From Echinometra lucunter (Eukaryota > Echinodermata > Echinoidea > Camarodonta > Echinometridae): DNA of 64,000 nucleotides. The notes beneath the pieces were generated by a model. That model was not told the DNA's origin. It saw nothing but the letters and a program-made list of their open reading frames with translations, and did no database searches. The position numbers and the translations under genes were made by a program. How positions within the stretch are numbered: the first letter of the stretch is position 1; each line of letters opens with the position of its first letter. Positions 12,901-27,900 of this stretch are shown piece by piece. The stretch spans positions 7,579,433 to 7,643,432 of the forward strand of contig CM057157.1 in the NCBI GenBank assembly GCA_029962745.1, in the 5' to 3' direction.

Positions 12901-15900
12901 AGGTGTCCATCTGAGGAACTCCTCCAAGGAATTGCTGACACCATGGCTGTTGAACCAACAAACCAAGGTAGGCTGCTCTGGAGATCATAGGAAATAGTTT
13001 TTCTTTGAATAGGTGTCAGGAGTGGGATACTACTGATGGCTACTGACATTGATGTAATTATTTTAGTCTCTGATCTGCCAATTATATTTTCTGATTGATG
13101 CTCTATCTATCTGTCATGATTTGAACAGGATATTTTATATTAGTCAATTTCCCCCTGATAATTGGTAGGCAATTAGAAGAGTCCCATATAAGTTATGGTT
13201 GAATTTGACAGACAATTTCATGTTACTGCTTCTTTGTCAAGGTGTAGATTTCACTGTTTCATGATTTTAGGAGTTCATTGAGAAGAATTTGATTCAATCT
13301 CATTTCATATTTATTTGTACACTTGTTCAGAATTAAACTTTTTATGATTTCCAGATCAGGTGCTAAAAATATTTTGCTATGGTTTCTCTGGCTTCTTCAT
13401 GTACTGCTCATTTGTGGGTAATTGAAATATGTTCTTGTCTTGCAGTGACCTGCTATGTATCCAGCCATCTTGCTAACCTCAGGAATTCTCAGGATCCTAT
13501 GGTGTATGACCTTCAGACTGCACTCAGTCAGAGCCCCCTTGCCAATGTCACCAAGTGTGGCATGGACTACAGAAAGTTCTCTCACAACTATGGCCTCTCT
13601 TACTTTGATGGTGAGTGGAAAGGTTGCTGGATGGTTTTCAAGTCGGACATGAAATTTGCTAGTGTGTAAAGGCTATCGGAACTTATTCCATGGTCCCCTC
13701 TTTTCATATGGATGTTATTCTCATGGTCTTGTGCTATACATGTAATCATAAAATATATTTTTGGTTTTTGTATAGTTGAAAAGTCCTGTAATATCTTTCA
13801 TGAATGTGGACATCACAATTTCATAACATTACATGTTTGAAATATGAATGTTTGAGGTTAGTAAAAACTTGTTGATACTTTTATTTTTAATAATACGAAT
13901 GTAACAGCTTTAGAACAGCGAAGGCACACTTTCTTATCTCATTCCCAAATACCAATGCACCAATTGCGGATTAAATAATGTTGTAAGAATTCTATTGAGA
14001 GTATTTCTGTACATGTATATGAATCTCCTGCAGTGTGAGATCATGTAACGAGGATGTGTTGAACTGTTTCAGTATGTCCATGGCTTTCGTGTTCATAGTA
14101 TTTACCTAATTTTATTTTTTCCAGATGAGTCTGGTAATGGAATCCACTTTGACAGTGATGTGGTCTTCTCATCCAAGTCCTACCTCCCAAGAAGTGCCAG
14201 GCTAGCCATGAATGTGGATCTCTTTGGATATGGTTTTGATCTCTTTGAGGTGTGTTAGACTTGTTATGTTGCTTTCATTATTCCTCATTTGATACCAGAA
14301 TTATCTTAGTTGGTCCATCAAAATAATCATGTACATGTATTTGTATTTTCTAGAATTCTGTTATCAATTTTTACACACATTTCATTCCATGTTCTGATAG
14401 AAGGAAAGTATCATCATTGAGTATATCCAGTGTTCTAAAGAGAACTGTGAAGTATACAAGGTTCTTATTGCTGTAGAAGAGGTTAATTTTCTAGATATTT
14501 CGTAGAATTTGACCAAAGATCATCTTATGCCTTTTGATCTATGGATAAAGGTTTTCACGTTTGTTGGCCCTTGTTATTTGTGCTATTTACATGTAGTTGG
14601 ATACAAGGCTTGAGGGATGGCAGGAAGCCTTTGAGTCCGTAATGATCCCCGATGAAGACGAGCGTGAAGCTAACTTGGTAGAGAAGGTCAAGAGGATCAT
14701 GAACAAGCGTGTCTACAGACAGAAGAGGGAAGGTATCAAGAACACTGCCCTCAACAAGATCAAAAAAGAGGTAAACCTTGTTGTTTTGTTAACGTATTTG
14801 CTGTGGATCAAAAACAAACAGGGCTGTGTCATTTGTTGTTTTATGTGATACAAATAAATGTGACAGAAGTCATCTTTGGCAGTTCATCTTTTGTTCCATT
14901 GGGCGATTAAAGCCAGGAAAAGAGTTGAGCATGCATGCATCTTGTGTGCAATCCATTTAGATGACTTACAAATTTGGCATTATACCAGATTTCCATTTAA
15001 TAAGATTGTACAGGTAATAGGCTAATCACATGGAAGTCATTACTACTTGAATTCAAAGCAGTATTGCCTTGAAGAATTCAAAGAAGATGAGCAATATAAG
15101 TCATGTATCATACCTGCCAACTGTTCCTATTAAATAGGAATATTCCTATTAAGGGGAAAAGAAAATTGCCATTTTAACCCGTGTGTTCCTATTTCTGTAC
15201 AAATTTGTCTGTAGTATTGATTAGGAAATTTAGGAATGTTCCTATTTTTGATAATTTCTTTATAATTTTTTCCCATTTCTTGGCTGTCAGGGTTGGCAGG
15301 TATGATGTATCAGCAGCATAGATATATAAATACTACATGTATGTGAATGTTTCCTTAGGAGTCTCTGTTACAGTGACCCAAGTGGTGAAAATGATGATGC
15401 TTAGTTTGAAAGATGAAATGATAAAATGGGAAACATGGTGAAAAGGTGTTCCTTTTTATAAGAGCAGTGTAAGTCAGAAATGTCATATTTCATGATGTTG
15501 AGCACATTTAGGGAATTATCAATTTTACACTTCATCTTGACAGTATGAATCAAGCCATGATTCGGAGCAGTTGGAATCAGAGAAGGCTTCATTAGCGATG
15601 AAGGTCCTTGGTAACGATGTCTTCTACAAAGACCAGGATGACTTCCAGCGCATGGCTGAGATGTTCAGCAAGGAAAGAATCATGGAGGTGAGTTAAATAT
15701 TGTATTTATGTAAAGTCAGATGTTATCTTGTTCAATATGTGTATCACATAAATAGAATGGCAGTTGCATTCCCTTCAATAGTTGTGTGTCATGTGAGGTT
15801 GATCACAACAGAGACAATTCTTATACTGAATTGAAAAATCCAATTATCAGAACTAAATGTGTTTATTATATTTATAGGTTGATGCAAGTACTTGTTGATG

Positions 15901-18900
15901 AACTGTTCATTGTCTTAGAATGTTAAAAAAGAACCACTGCTGAATATCTGTAAAGCAGTGAGTTAATCAGGGAGAGATTCTTGATAAATTTGAATTTAAA
16001 GAGTTATAGGAATTTATTTGTTGCAGTTGTGCTGTACTATAGTCACTTAAGGCATATACCAGGCAGTGTTGAAATAATCGCTTTTGCATTGACAAGTAAA
16101 GGTTGAGACCCAAATTTCAGGAATACTCCTCTAAATTCAAAGTGCTCCCTATGTTTATCCAGATCATCACATCCTTAGCCTCTCAGAGGACTCATGAGTA
16201 CAGTCTGAACAAGAACTTAAAGACTTCCAAAGTGACCATCCCTACCATGGCTGGTATGCCTCTGGAGGTCAACATCCAGGGAGCATTCAACACCATCTTG
16301 AAGGCATCAGGCAAGCTGGATGTCATGGGCATGATGGCTACACCAAGGAGAATGACTATCCAGGGATTGTTTGAACCAAGGTATGCCTTGCTTGTTGAGC
16401 CATCTTTATTTTAATATTAATGTTGAGTGATGTCTGACCCTTTGGAAGGGATGTGTGTAATGGGTTGCATTAAGCTTGTTTAAAGTCTTGCTTACATTGA
16501 GCTACGAAAGGTAACCAGTTAAAGAAAAGAAATATGAAGAAAAAAGCATTTTCCAGTTTGTTGTGACTGTGTGTGGGACTAGAAATGACTGTGCAGTTGA
16601 GCCTCTGGAAAATAGTAGAGTAATTAGAAATCTAATTCCAATCAAATTCAAATCGCAGCTTCATTATACTATTTTCATATAACTTTACTGTTGCAGTGCT
16701 GCCATTGAGATCCATAGCAACATGATGGTGGATGCCCACGGTGCACGTAGCGGTCTGTCCCACAAGACCACCCTGGCTTCATCTCTTAGTCTAGGAGGTA
16801 GCTTGTCCTTTGAGAATGGCATGCTCAGGGCTAAGGTCACCGCCCCACCAAGACGCGAGACCATCATCAGTGCATCGTAAGTATCGCGTGGCTCTCTAGA
16901 TGCTGGAAAGGGAAATGAAAACAGATACTTTCTAGAATTTTTTTATGATGGCTGTTTTCCTTGGCAGAGTCTGACTGGCTGATTTGAAGAAATCAATTCA
17001 ATCTTACATGTATGTTTAGATCACTCAACAAATTTGTGAAATTATCTGGTTTTACATTAATGCAGATAGTTTTCCTCAAGGCTCATGCTATTAATCTGTG
17101 TTACCGTAGTACTTTGCAAATTTGGGTAGATTTGCTGGGATTTGCTTGCACTGTCATGACCATAGAGCTATATATTTATGCCGAATGGAAGGTATACTGG
17201 TATTGTGTACTCTGTTCTCTTAAGGTGCAAATTGCCAGGTGTGAATGTCATCCAAATATTTGGAATACAGCAAAAATTTGGTTGTCTGGTCAGAATGGTA
17301 AAAAGTAAGGCATCTTTATGTCATTGTGTGAAAGAATACGTTCGGTACGCAAAATGGAAAAATTATTGAAAATAAAATTTTTCAAATATTGATTGATAAT
17401 TTTACAGGTAGTATGTAGACTTTGTTAATTGATTTACAATATTCTTGTGCCATGATCTTTGCCAAAATTCTATTCCACTATGTCAAAATAGACATTTTAA
17501 TTTTTGCATTTTTGCATTTTGCATTCCAGACGCGTTCTTTCGTACAGCGACATAAAGATAAAATGCCTAAATCAGCTTACTTTAGCTACTTAAAACTTCT
17601 TTTCTTTCCATTAGATGGGTCTAATTCTTTGAAATTTAGTGTAATACGATTTGTAGATACTGTTCCTCTTGATTAATAATCCTTTTCTATGCTTCTGTTC
17701 CCAGATCCTCCCTGTATTTCATGCAGAGGAATGAACTTGTGCCAGTCTCTGAGCCTGAGGATGCAGTACGTACTGTTGACGAAACCTTGTCCAACCCAAG
17801 ATACAACCTCCACATCAGTGGCGTCAGACCCAACGTGCCATTCGCTGTGGTAAGAAGTTCCCTTACTGGCCCTGCCATTATCGTTATTCAGTGATTAATG
17901 TTCATTCATAATGGTTTAGGGTTTAAATCCTACCTTGGCTCTGATGTCCATAATTATCCATGTTTGCCACTCTCAGCCCAGTCTTAAAATGGATTCACAT
18001 GTTCTTGTAAATGTTTTCTTTTCTAATGAAGAACAAGTGGTTACAAATTAGGAGTTGTGATACTATATGAGAGTGGAATAGAGGAAAAAAAAAATTGTTT
18101 TACAATCTGAGATTATTTGTGAGGGATGTAGGGCTTAAAGAAAGGAACATTGCCCTTGTGATCTTCATATCTGGATGATTAGCTAAATTGTCTTCTGGCT
18201 TTTTCCTGACAGCCTGAAGCATTCTTTCATAACTGGGCACTAGAGGTCACTTTGGACAAGCTTGAGGAGAATCTTGTTTCCTATGATCTTGAAGCTGGAT
18301 TCAGAACAGACAAGGTATGTCTCTCATTTTATTTTCTTTCCCAGAGCACAAAGGACTATACCAATAACAAAGAATACAGGTTCATATGTACCTCCTCTAA
18401 TAATATTGATAAGAAACCCCTTCACTATGTCAAAGTATCAGATAAGTAGAGAGCTTCACCTCCTCTCTGTTATTTGTTGTGGTAACATCTTTCATGATAA
18501 TCATCAAATATGTTGTGATATATTTCATTATTTTATTTGATTGTTGAGCTGGTCATGAGTTATTTTTCTAGTGAAACTTTTAGTCGAGAAACCACAAAAA
18601 ACCTAATATAAATCATATCTCAAGCTGTCAGTAAGATTGCAAAATTTTCATAGCACGCAAAGTGATGTTGAAGCACATTGTAGCAAGCAAGTTTTCCTAG
18701 AGGCATGTATATATTGTATATACCATGTCCATTTGCCTCCCCTTGATATTATTTACAGCATTCAGTTAAATCCTTTTCACGGTTATGTATAACAGGCTTT
18801 CAGGAATGGTCAGATTGAGAAGACAGATCACATCCATTTCTTGATTGGGGCCCCCACCAGTGAGACCATTGGCGCTTTCAGCATGGATTTGGCTTATCAC

Positions 18901-21900
18901 CGTAGCAACGCCACCCTGATTATCAATACAGAAAGCCCAAAGGGAAGCACCTATTTCATAGGTAATAATACATGATTCATTAAAATTCAGATAGCATTTT
19001 GAACTTGAACATCTCTGTCCATGCCAATTCTTTTTCTCCCTGAATCTTTGCTGGTGCTCTGACTACTACTTTTTTGTAATGTCATTTTTACAAACCTGGT
19101 CTTGAATTCATGTGGCTCTAAAAGTCTCAATAAATCTTTTGATGAAAGACAGGGTAGGAGCTTCAACGAAGGTATAAGGGTTTTTGGCATTCGCCAGTAT
19201 GAGAGTAATAATATCAGTGGTTTTCGGCATGATTTGTGTGGTACTTTTATATATATATATCTCATCAAGGTGTAACAAGATAGGAAATATTCAGAGGTCT
19301 GATTCATGCAGGTGAGTAGTGTGTGAGCAGCATTGATCAAGGTCATACAGTGTACTTTAGCTTGTTGTGCACTCATCTTTGATTATTACAAAAGTGTAAC
19401 ATATTAAGGTGTACATCTAAAGAAGCAGCATGTATGTCCTCTTTCAGTGCCATTGTTTGATTTGTGCTATGCCTTTGAATATTTGTATTTAATTCGATGT
19501 TTTGTTCCTGTAGGTTCTCTGCGTAACGAGACCAACAGCAAGAGGCTTCACATCCAGCAGACTGTGTCAGGTCAGACCTTTGTCTTTGAGGCGGGCATGG
19601 ACACCGTCCCTCTCACCAATGGCTTGAAGTTTGTACCTGTCTTTATGGTGACAGTGCCAAACGTTGTGAGCTATACCCTTCAAGGACATGTCAGCTGCAC
19701 TGGAGAAGAGAAGGTGTGGGATCTCAGTCTGATTGATGGTGCTGAACAGAAACTTGCTGCTCTTAGAGGTAAATTGTAATGTAAGGTTACAAAATTAGCA
19801 TTGAGTTGATACATGATGCTTCATTGGTCTTTGGATAGATACACTATTATTGACCATGGAATGATTTCCTTCTGATCTGTTGTGAACACAATTTGATTTC
19901 GGTATAACATGCATTTTCCATAGACCTTAGCCATTATCTCAGCTAGGCTTAGTGTTTAACGGGTAAGCCCATCAGATATACTAAGCCTGGGATATATGGG
20001 CTAGGGTCTTTGGAAAATGTGTCTCATACATAAATCAATCCGTACTTAACAGGTTTATAAAATGTTGTAGTAAATTAAAAAGTGATTCATGTTATGTGAG
20101 GAAAAATCTGTTCATTATGTGCATTTACCTGATAGTAGATTCCCATTTTTTTAACCTCATATTAGAATATTATATATATATACACACACAAAGCAATATT
20201 AGGAGGAACATTTATACTGCTGTTAACTATGTGTAAACTGTTTATTCTCTCAGAATTCTTTCTAATGCTGATCATAAAATACAGTATTGTATTTTCATCT
20301 CTTAAGCTATCAGGCATGGAGGACAAGATAGCGTCCATGATTATAACATGATTGATTCCTTTGCTGACTGATCTATTATGGTTGACCTTCACTCTAGGTG
20401 ACTTGACCAAGAACAACACCATGCGCCGCATGACCCTCGCTGGAAACTTTGGTAGCTTCTCTGGCTCCCTCCAGGGTGGTTACAGGATCGAGGAAACATC
20501 CTCCTCCATCATGATCACTCCCATCTTCAGCCTGAACTCACCCTTCCCTCCTGTCACTCTTAGTATTGGTGGTGGACCTTTGGTCATCTCAGACAATGGA
20601 GTGACCATGAATGAGCTCTACCTCACCACAACCAACACCAGACTGATCGAAGTGTCCAGTAAGTATAATACCAGGGATGCTTGCCTTAGAACTCTCCTTG
20701 CTACTTAAATTAATGTATTCGCATATAATCTATGTTTTCCCCCTATTCCTTACTCCATTTACTCTTTTGTAAATAATTGTTTTGGGAAAAGAGTAATATC
20801 CACAAGAGCATTCAGTAAAACCTCCTTACTGAGTGGTGTAATGGGAACTTTCATGGAAAGACAATTGAGTCTCAAATACCAATTTATCTGCACTCCATTC
20901 ATAAGCAGCATTCATACATGTATGAAGAGCTGTACACACATATAAGTTTCCAGGGTTTTTAATTGAATGTGAAAATGAAAAAGTGATAAATTAAAAAGCA
21001 AATGATTGGAAGACTACTGTTGTGGCCATCCTGACCTTCGAAACATCTTAAATTGTTAAATTTCTAAACTTTTATTTTAAGCAGTGAAAGTTTTACAAAT
21101 AAGTAATAACTTTGTAGCTTTTACATATTGCTTGCAAGCATGTATATATGACCAAACTATTTCTTTTGATGCTAACTATTCAAGATTTTTGTTCCTCCTC
21201 AGACTTGCATTTGGAGAAGAGACAGAGGAGATTTGGCTTCCAAGGCAAGATCAAAGAAACCATCCCCTTCGGCATTGAATTTGACATGACCAATGTTGAG
21301 CAGAGAGAGTATTCAGTAGACTTGACGCTCACATCCATCATTGGAGATTACAATGTTAGAGGCTTGCTCTTTAACAGGTCATCAGATTTCATCTACAGAC
21401 TCGAGGTCATTACGTCAGTCAACAACACAGAATACTTCAATGTTACAAGTGAGGGTCTAAGTTATTCATTTATACTACGCTTTTATTCCTATTTTGTTGA
21501 GATCCATGAAGTAGGATTTGTAGCTTTGAGAATGATTTTTTTTTTTTTTTGTGGCATAGCCCAAATATTCCAGCCCTTTTAGGGTTAACAAACAAAACAT
21601 GTGAAATTACATAACTTCATGTGAATTAAGATGTAAAAAAAAATAGTAAATGCCATTTAAAAAAAGAAGTAAGATTTGTTGCATTCTCCACAGGTTCATC
21701 AAGGTGACTGATATCTTATAAGAGTGGCCCATGTATCTGTCTTGATAATAGAAAATATGTTTTGTTTCATTGTTTCTTTTTTAGTGGCTTTTTCCAAAGC
21801 CAGGCCGTACTAGATATCATATATTTGTAAAGTGAATTCCACAAACGCATGATGAACCTTTGTTTAACAAAGACTCCTACAATGTACATGTATATCTGTC

Positions 21901-24900
21901 ATCACAACAGCTGAATTCAAGAATGAGATCAACACTCACCAGTACCTGGACACCATCATCAGGTTCCGAGGACAACAGATCTACAGGACCAAGAATGGTC
22001 TTCAGACCCAGGCATTGAGTGCCAAGACCAGGTACACACCAATCTTCATGTTGGAAACCAACCAGCTTGGCATGCTTACCTCAGAAGGATCTTTTGATGT
22101 ATTAGAAAGTGGAATCTTGATCAACAACATGGCCTTGATTGGCACAGAGGACATCTTTAGACTAAGTGGTAAGTACCGTCTGAATACAATGCGCTGGTAT
22201 CTTGAGCCAAAAATTATTGAATCTTACACTTTGAGTAATTTCAGCGTGGAAAGCAAGCAGCATGTTAACGTATCTGAAGATATTTCCCTTGTTTCTTTGG
22301 TCTTTGGTTTAATCTTTGTTCTCTTTCTGAACACATAGTTTGAAGAAATTCTAAGAAAAGTGAATTCATAGAAACAGGCCCTTTCACCGTTCCCTTAGAT
22401 GAGGCTTCCATGTGTCTTTTTAAAACATATTGGGTAAAGCCAGTGGTATCCTTGAAAAGATATTGAATTCTAATTATGCTACATGTGTGTTCTGTTTGCA
22501 GGTTCTGCTTCAGTTGATCGTGATGCGAGGATTGTCAGGTGGTCATTGAATGTTGGTGGTGCCTACATCACTGAGGTCATTTCTGGATCTGCATCCCACC
22601 GTGACAACCAGGTTCTCTTCCAGACATCATTGACATCAGAATCATCAAGCCAACCTGACTACAGTCTCACCATTGACCTTCAGAACTCTACTACAGAGGT
22701 ATGTTAAGTTGTATAGTCTTGGGCACCCTAACCCCTATAAGTTTCCAAGTTTCCAAGTTTCCAAATCTAAGAGGTTCATGGTTCCCAGGACAAGCCCCCA
22801 ATTTTGATGGGGTGGCTGGTGAATACAAAAGGGGTTATGAATGCAGGGTCTATTTCTTTCCCTGAGAACATGGATACATTTTAGTTTTCTTGTTCATTTG
22901 ATGAACCATCAAAAAAAACCTGACAACAGTCTCACCATCAACCTCCAGAAATGATTGATTCTCACCTCAAGAAAATGAGTATGGATGTTGGGTATGAACC
23001 ATTTTATTTGTTAGTACACAGGGTGCCTTCTCAGCAGGACAAAATGAATAGACAAAGTCAGTGAATATTCCTTTGAATTATTTTGTGGTTTACAGGGTGA
23101 GATCTTCTCCTGGGATGGTAAGGTTGAACTGGACATGCCTCATCACCGTGAGCTCAGCTTCCGTATGGACACCGAGTACACCCTGACACCTGGACACTCT
23201 TCTGGTAATGTCTTCAGGCTCTGCTATGATGGCATTGATTGCACCTCAACAGAAAAGAGGGTATGTAACATACATGAAACTCTTCTGTTTCTTGCACTGC
23301 TGTTTCTTGTGGGGCACGCAATCTATTTATTTGATTTGATTTTATATTTCTTTATGGAAATCAAGGTTCTTAGTATATGCTGATTTAATCTTGGCTTTAA
23401 TGTAGTGAACTGCTCTTGCAGCATCCCAAAGGAATGATTTAGGGGGACCTGGGGAATTTTCCAGGTTGCAAGCACATGTAGATATTAAATGTATGCATTG
23501 AAATTGCTATTACTCTTGCCAACACCATTGTCAAAGAGAATTCACTTTTTTTTTTTTCTTACTGAAAATTTGAATATTCCTTGCATTTCACAATCATCTT
23601 AGTGAGTTTTTTAAAAATGTTTAATACACTAATCTATTACTTTATCATCCTTTTTGTGTTATTTTTTTGATGATAATTGTATTTCTTTTTCCATCTGAAC
23701 AGATTACTTTGAGCCATGATCTAACCTTCAATCATGATAAGGAGAATAATGCATACAGCCATGACATGGAGGTGACTTATACCCATCCTGCAGTTGATAA
23801 GGACATCACTTTCGAATGGACCACCTCCTGCACTCCAAACATCTCCTCTGGTACACAGTTAACACTGAAGGACCACGGGGAGGATCTCTTCACCACTACC
23901 ATTACCTACATCCCTGAAGGACCCTCTAGGAACGGCTCAACCAATGTTCTTCTCAGGGCTCCAGGCTATTTTGATTATGAGTTCACAGACACTTTCCATT
24001 TCAGTAATCCAGAGGACATATTTTGGTTGTCTAAATACAGATCAGGGCAGGAAGTCATGAGCTTTTTGGTACAATTCAATATAACCAGTGAAGGCCCACG
24101 CTACTGGACATCCACGGTTCTGGAATACACCGACATCAGGAACAATGCATTTACACTTGAATATGTAGATGCACAAAGTGACCCAGGCAACAAGCTGAAC
24201 TCGATGACCATTAAGAAAAATTCTGATCTGAAGATGCTCATGTTCGAGGAGACAACATTTGAGATGTCAGAGACATGGATCCACTCTCGTTACAGCCGCA
24301 TTCTTAAGACAACCTTCCAGCCAGTCCAGGATTTGAGCTACAACCAGACCGTGACTATCAATCCACAAAATGGCAATGTCCATGTGGATATGCAGCTTCG
24401 TTTCATGCCTGGCCAGAAACCAATTTCACTCATTACCGATTTCACCAATAGTAGCACAGATGCAAAGAAGGAAGGGCAGATCATCACCACCCTGAGCTTG
24501 CCAAAGACCTCCATCACTGTCCTCACAGAAGGAAAATTAGAGAAGGGTGTCCCATCTGGCAACCTTAGCATCAAGTTCCAACCCCTTTCAGGATCAGCTG
24601 ACACCTATGCCATGGAATTCGCCATGAAGAACAGGAGCTCATCACCAAACCAGATTTACAACTCTGCCCTGATCTTCAAGTCTCCTGGCGAGTCTAACTA
24701 TGGCCTTAAACACACTGTTGAATGGTCTGAAGGGGTGTTCTTCCCGATGACATCTTCTCTTACTGGTTTCTGGGGACGTGAGTATTGGTGACTTGACTGT
24801 GTAGTTCTAGTGATAAGTGCAAGTTTGTAGATGGGCAATTCCACAGGGGAAGAACAATCAGCTCACATCAGATTTATAGTAAAAACAATCACGTTGATAG

Positions 24901-27900
24901 TCCTGAATAGTGAAATCCTTGAACTAAAAGAAACTGAACCCTATCTAGCCCGGGGAGGGGTCACGCCACAACATTTCATGACTTTTTTCTTTCAAGTCTC
25001 GCGCAACTTTTGAGACCAAATTCGTGACGCCCAGCTTATTGGTTCCGAAGTTACGCAACATTTTGTAAGTGCATGTCAGACCCATAATTGCTCAAAAATG
25101 TGATTTCATGTACAAATCCAATGCAAATTCTGTTTCTAGCCAAAATTCATAAATGTATCATTAATTTTACTTTTACTGATTAAACACAATTTATTTCATG
25201 TTGTTTATGATCGGAAAAAAAAAAGAGTCGAAAAACAAAGAAATACATAAGAAATTTTAAAAACAATAAAATACATAAGAAAAAAATTTTCATACCGCCT
25301 TTTTTTTACGTACATTTGATAAAAATCCTAAAAAAAAGTGTCTAGACAAAATTTAGCAGTTTTGGAGTTATATTTACAGATTTACAGCTGCATTCTTACT
25401 TTATGCATAAATTAGCATAATTAATTAATTAAAAATAAATTAGAATAATTTCGTAATAATTAACTATACAATTTTGGAGATTACGATGTGGGTGACGTGC
25501 ATGCTGATTTTCGTTGCGATCGCGCGATCAACAGCCGAGATCTGAGGGGGGGCCCCAAATAAGCTCCCAGCCCCCCCCCCCCCCCCCCCCCCCTCCCCGA
25601 GCTATGCAATTTCAAAATAACCTGGGCTATATATATAGGGCTAAACAAAAGGAATTCAACTATCATATTCAGTTGGAATAATGCATGTTTGATTTTACAA
25701 GACATTTTTGTTCTTTGAAAATGGCACTATTTTCAGCCACAGCGTAGCACCCTAATTAACTGCCCGAAAGCTTTCACTCCGTGCTGTCTAATTTGCGTAA
25801 TTTTACGTAAATAATTTGTTTACGTAAAGGAGTCTTGGCTAAACTGCAAAAACTCACCTTAGAAACCACCAAATGAAATGAATCAGACTTCAAATTAAAG
25901 AATGAGAGTTGTTCTAACGCATCATGATAATGATTTGTAGCAGAATCATGTCTTATTATATGAAAAATTAGTGAAATGAGATGCTTTTTTTTCTCTTTTG
26001 TTAGTCAGCAAAAGTAACGTTATTTTTCATATTTTCCGTTATTGCCCAAGATCGAGGCTTGCACATATAAACAATCAAAGTATATCAAAATTCTCTTCCG
26101 AATATCTTTTCAAAATTTACTGTCGGACGGTTATGTCGGGAAAAAATCCAAGGCAATGTCATTCGCAAACCCTTCAAGATTCATCTCATGTCATGGAATT
26201 GCCCAGATACCTCCGCAGGTCTTTTATAATGTGAGTGCCATTGTGCACTTCTTTTTGTAGCATCAGTTTATATCAGTACCTTTGAAATGAAATTTCTGAT
26301 GTAATTGTACTCTATTTGTTGTGCAAATTAAGCAGTATTTCGAAAACAAAACATCTGTCCTTGCAAGGACAGTGGACATTGGATTTTGATTTAAATTGCC
26401 ATGCTTTTAAATAAAGCTGTTTTTGATATTGTGGAATATTTCCATTGCTTCATCGTTCTTAGAAATTGTTCATCTTAACAAAGGAGAATTTTTTTTCTTA
26501 TTTTGTAAACTGAAATTAGATATGTAAGTGCAATGCTTTAACCATGATCTTTGTTTGTTTGTTTTTCTTCCCTAGCAGAGGATGAGGTAACTGTTGGTTC
26601 AACGCTGACTTATGATTTAAACCAGAATAGTGGTGAGTTAGACCTGAGCCTTACCATACCTGACCACGTGTACCTCTTCAGTGGTAGGTTTGACATGGAT
26701 TCAAACAGCATCACTATCAGCAAAGACTCCAATCCCATCTTCTCATCCAGCTTCAGCCAAGACTTCCAAGAGTCTCAATCTGGGTACACCTACAGTCTGG
26801 AAATCCGTGAGGCTGTGATGAGCTATGGCTCTGAGACATCTGTGACCCTTTCCAAGGCAAGCAATGCTTACAATTTCAATCTCCAGATCCAGGAGAACAA
26901 CAAGGAGGCCCTCTATACAGATGTGACCCTTGACCTTTTCCCGGGTCAGGTACGATTCGACCTTGCAACAGAAGCCAGGTCAGACTACTTACCTGGATAC
27001 AACACCAAGGTTAATGTTGATTACGAGAAGACTGAGCTAGTCCACACTTTTGGCTGGACACTGAAAGTTGAAGACACAAAGGTGGTGAGTTCTAGTGATT
27101 TTAATTGTCTGTTTTCAATACTGCATTGAACTCTTGGACTTTCACTGATTCTGTCTGAAAATATAGGGGTAATAGTATTCTGCCATGATGCTCACCAAAT
27201 GGGTAGTTTGAGATTGCACATTAAAATGTCTGAATTTCTTACTCATGAAATATTAGAAGGAGGTCCTAATAAAGCAGACACTATTTTATGTGACTGAATA
27301 TTATTTTCCTTGTTTCATGCCATTATTTGTGAACAGGATTAGTTTATTTCTACCAAATCTGTCAAAGTCAGAATATTCTGTTATGGTACTCTACAAAATA
27401 AAACCAATTAAGACCATGAAACTAGGGCTACAGAGTAAACCATTTACTCAATTACAGTGTTTCTCTTCACTTTCTTTCTGCCGTTCCAGTTCGGCGTCAC
27501 ATTCAGCAATAGTTCATCAACTGAAGAACCCAACTCACGTGTGACCCGGCTCACCTTCACTCAGCCCACCAACCCTGATGTCCGTCTGCGGACCGTGGTT
27601 CTGACCGATTCTTGCAGCATGTCTAGACAAAGGATCACCCACAACACCACATTGATGTGGGGTAGCCAACTCCCTATTGAGACCATTGCATTCAGCTTCA
27701 TTGGCAACAGAAATGACGCCGGATCAGAAGCTACTTTGATGCTCCGCAATGAGGGTCGTGTCTTTGGCTTTGGCAGATGGTACACTCTAGCTCTAGGAAA
27801 GACAAGAACTGGGACTGACCAGACAGGCTCTGTAAGTTCTGTTCATCATGTCAGACATCATGTCAGAATTTAAACTTTGACACTTTCGCAACCATCAAAG

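Larger units (their letters stand above)
13446..17849 (+). other. Exons 12-18: beta-sheet part of the lipid cavity (DUF1943-like)
   Basis: From about residue 627 (HNYGLSYFDDESGNGIHFDS) to residue 967 the chain alternates short beta segments and loops. It includes YLPRSARLAMNVDLFGYGFDLFE and the segment from IITSLASQRTHEYS to LGGSLSFENGMLRAKV. In large lipid transfer proteins these sheets line the lipid cavity after the helical part. The furin site in exon 14 interrupts the region, as it does in insect apolipophorins. The domain edge is approximate. Confidence 0.7.

Noticed and set aside
24338..24604. Minus-strand open frame over exon 27
   Set aside because: It is a shadow of the largest coding exon.
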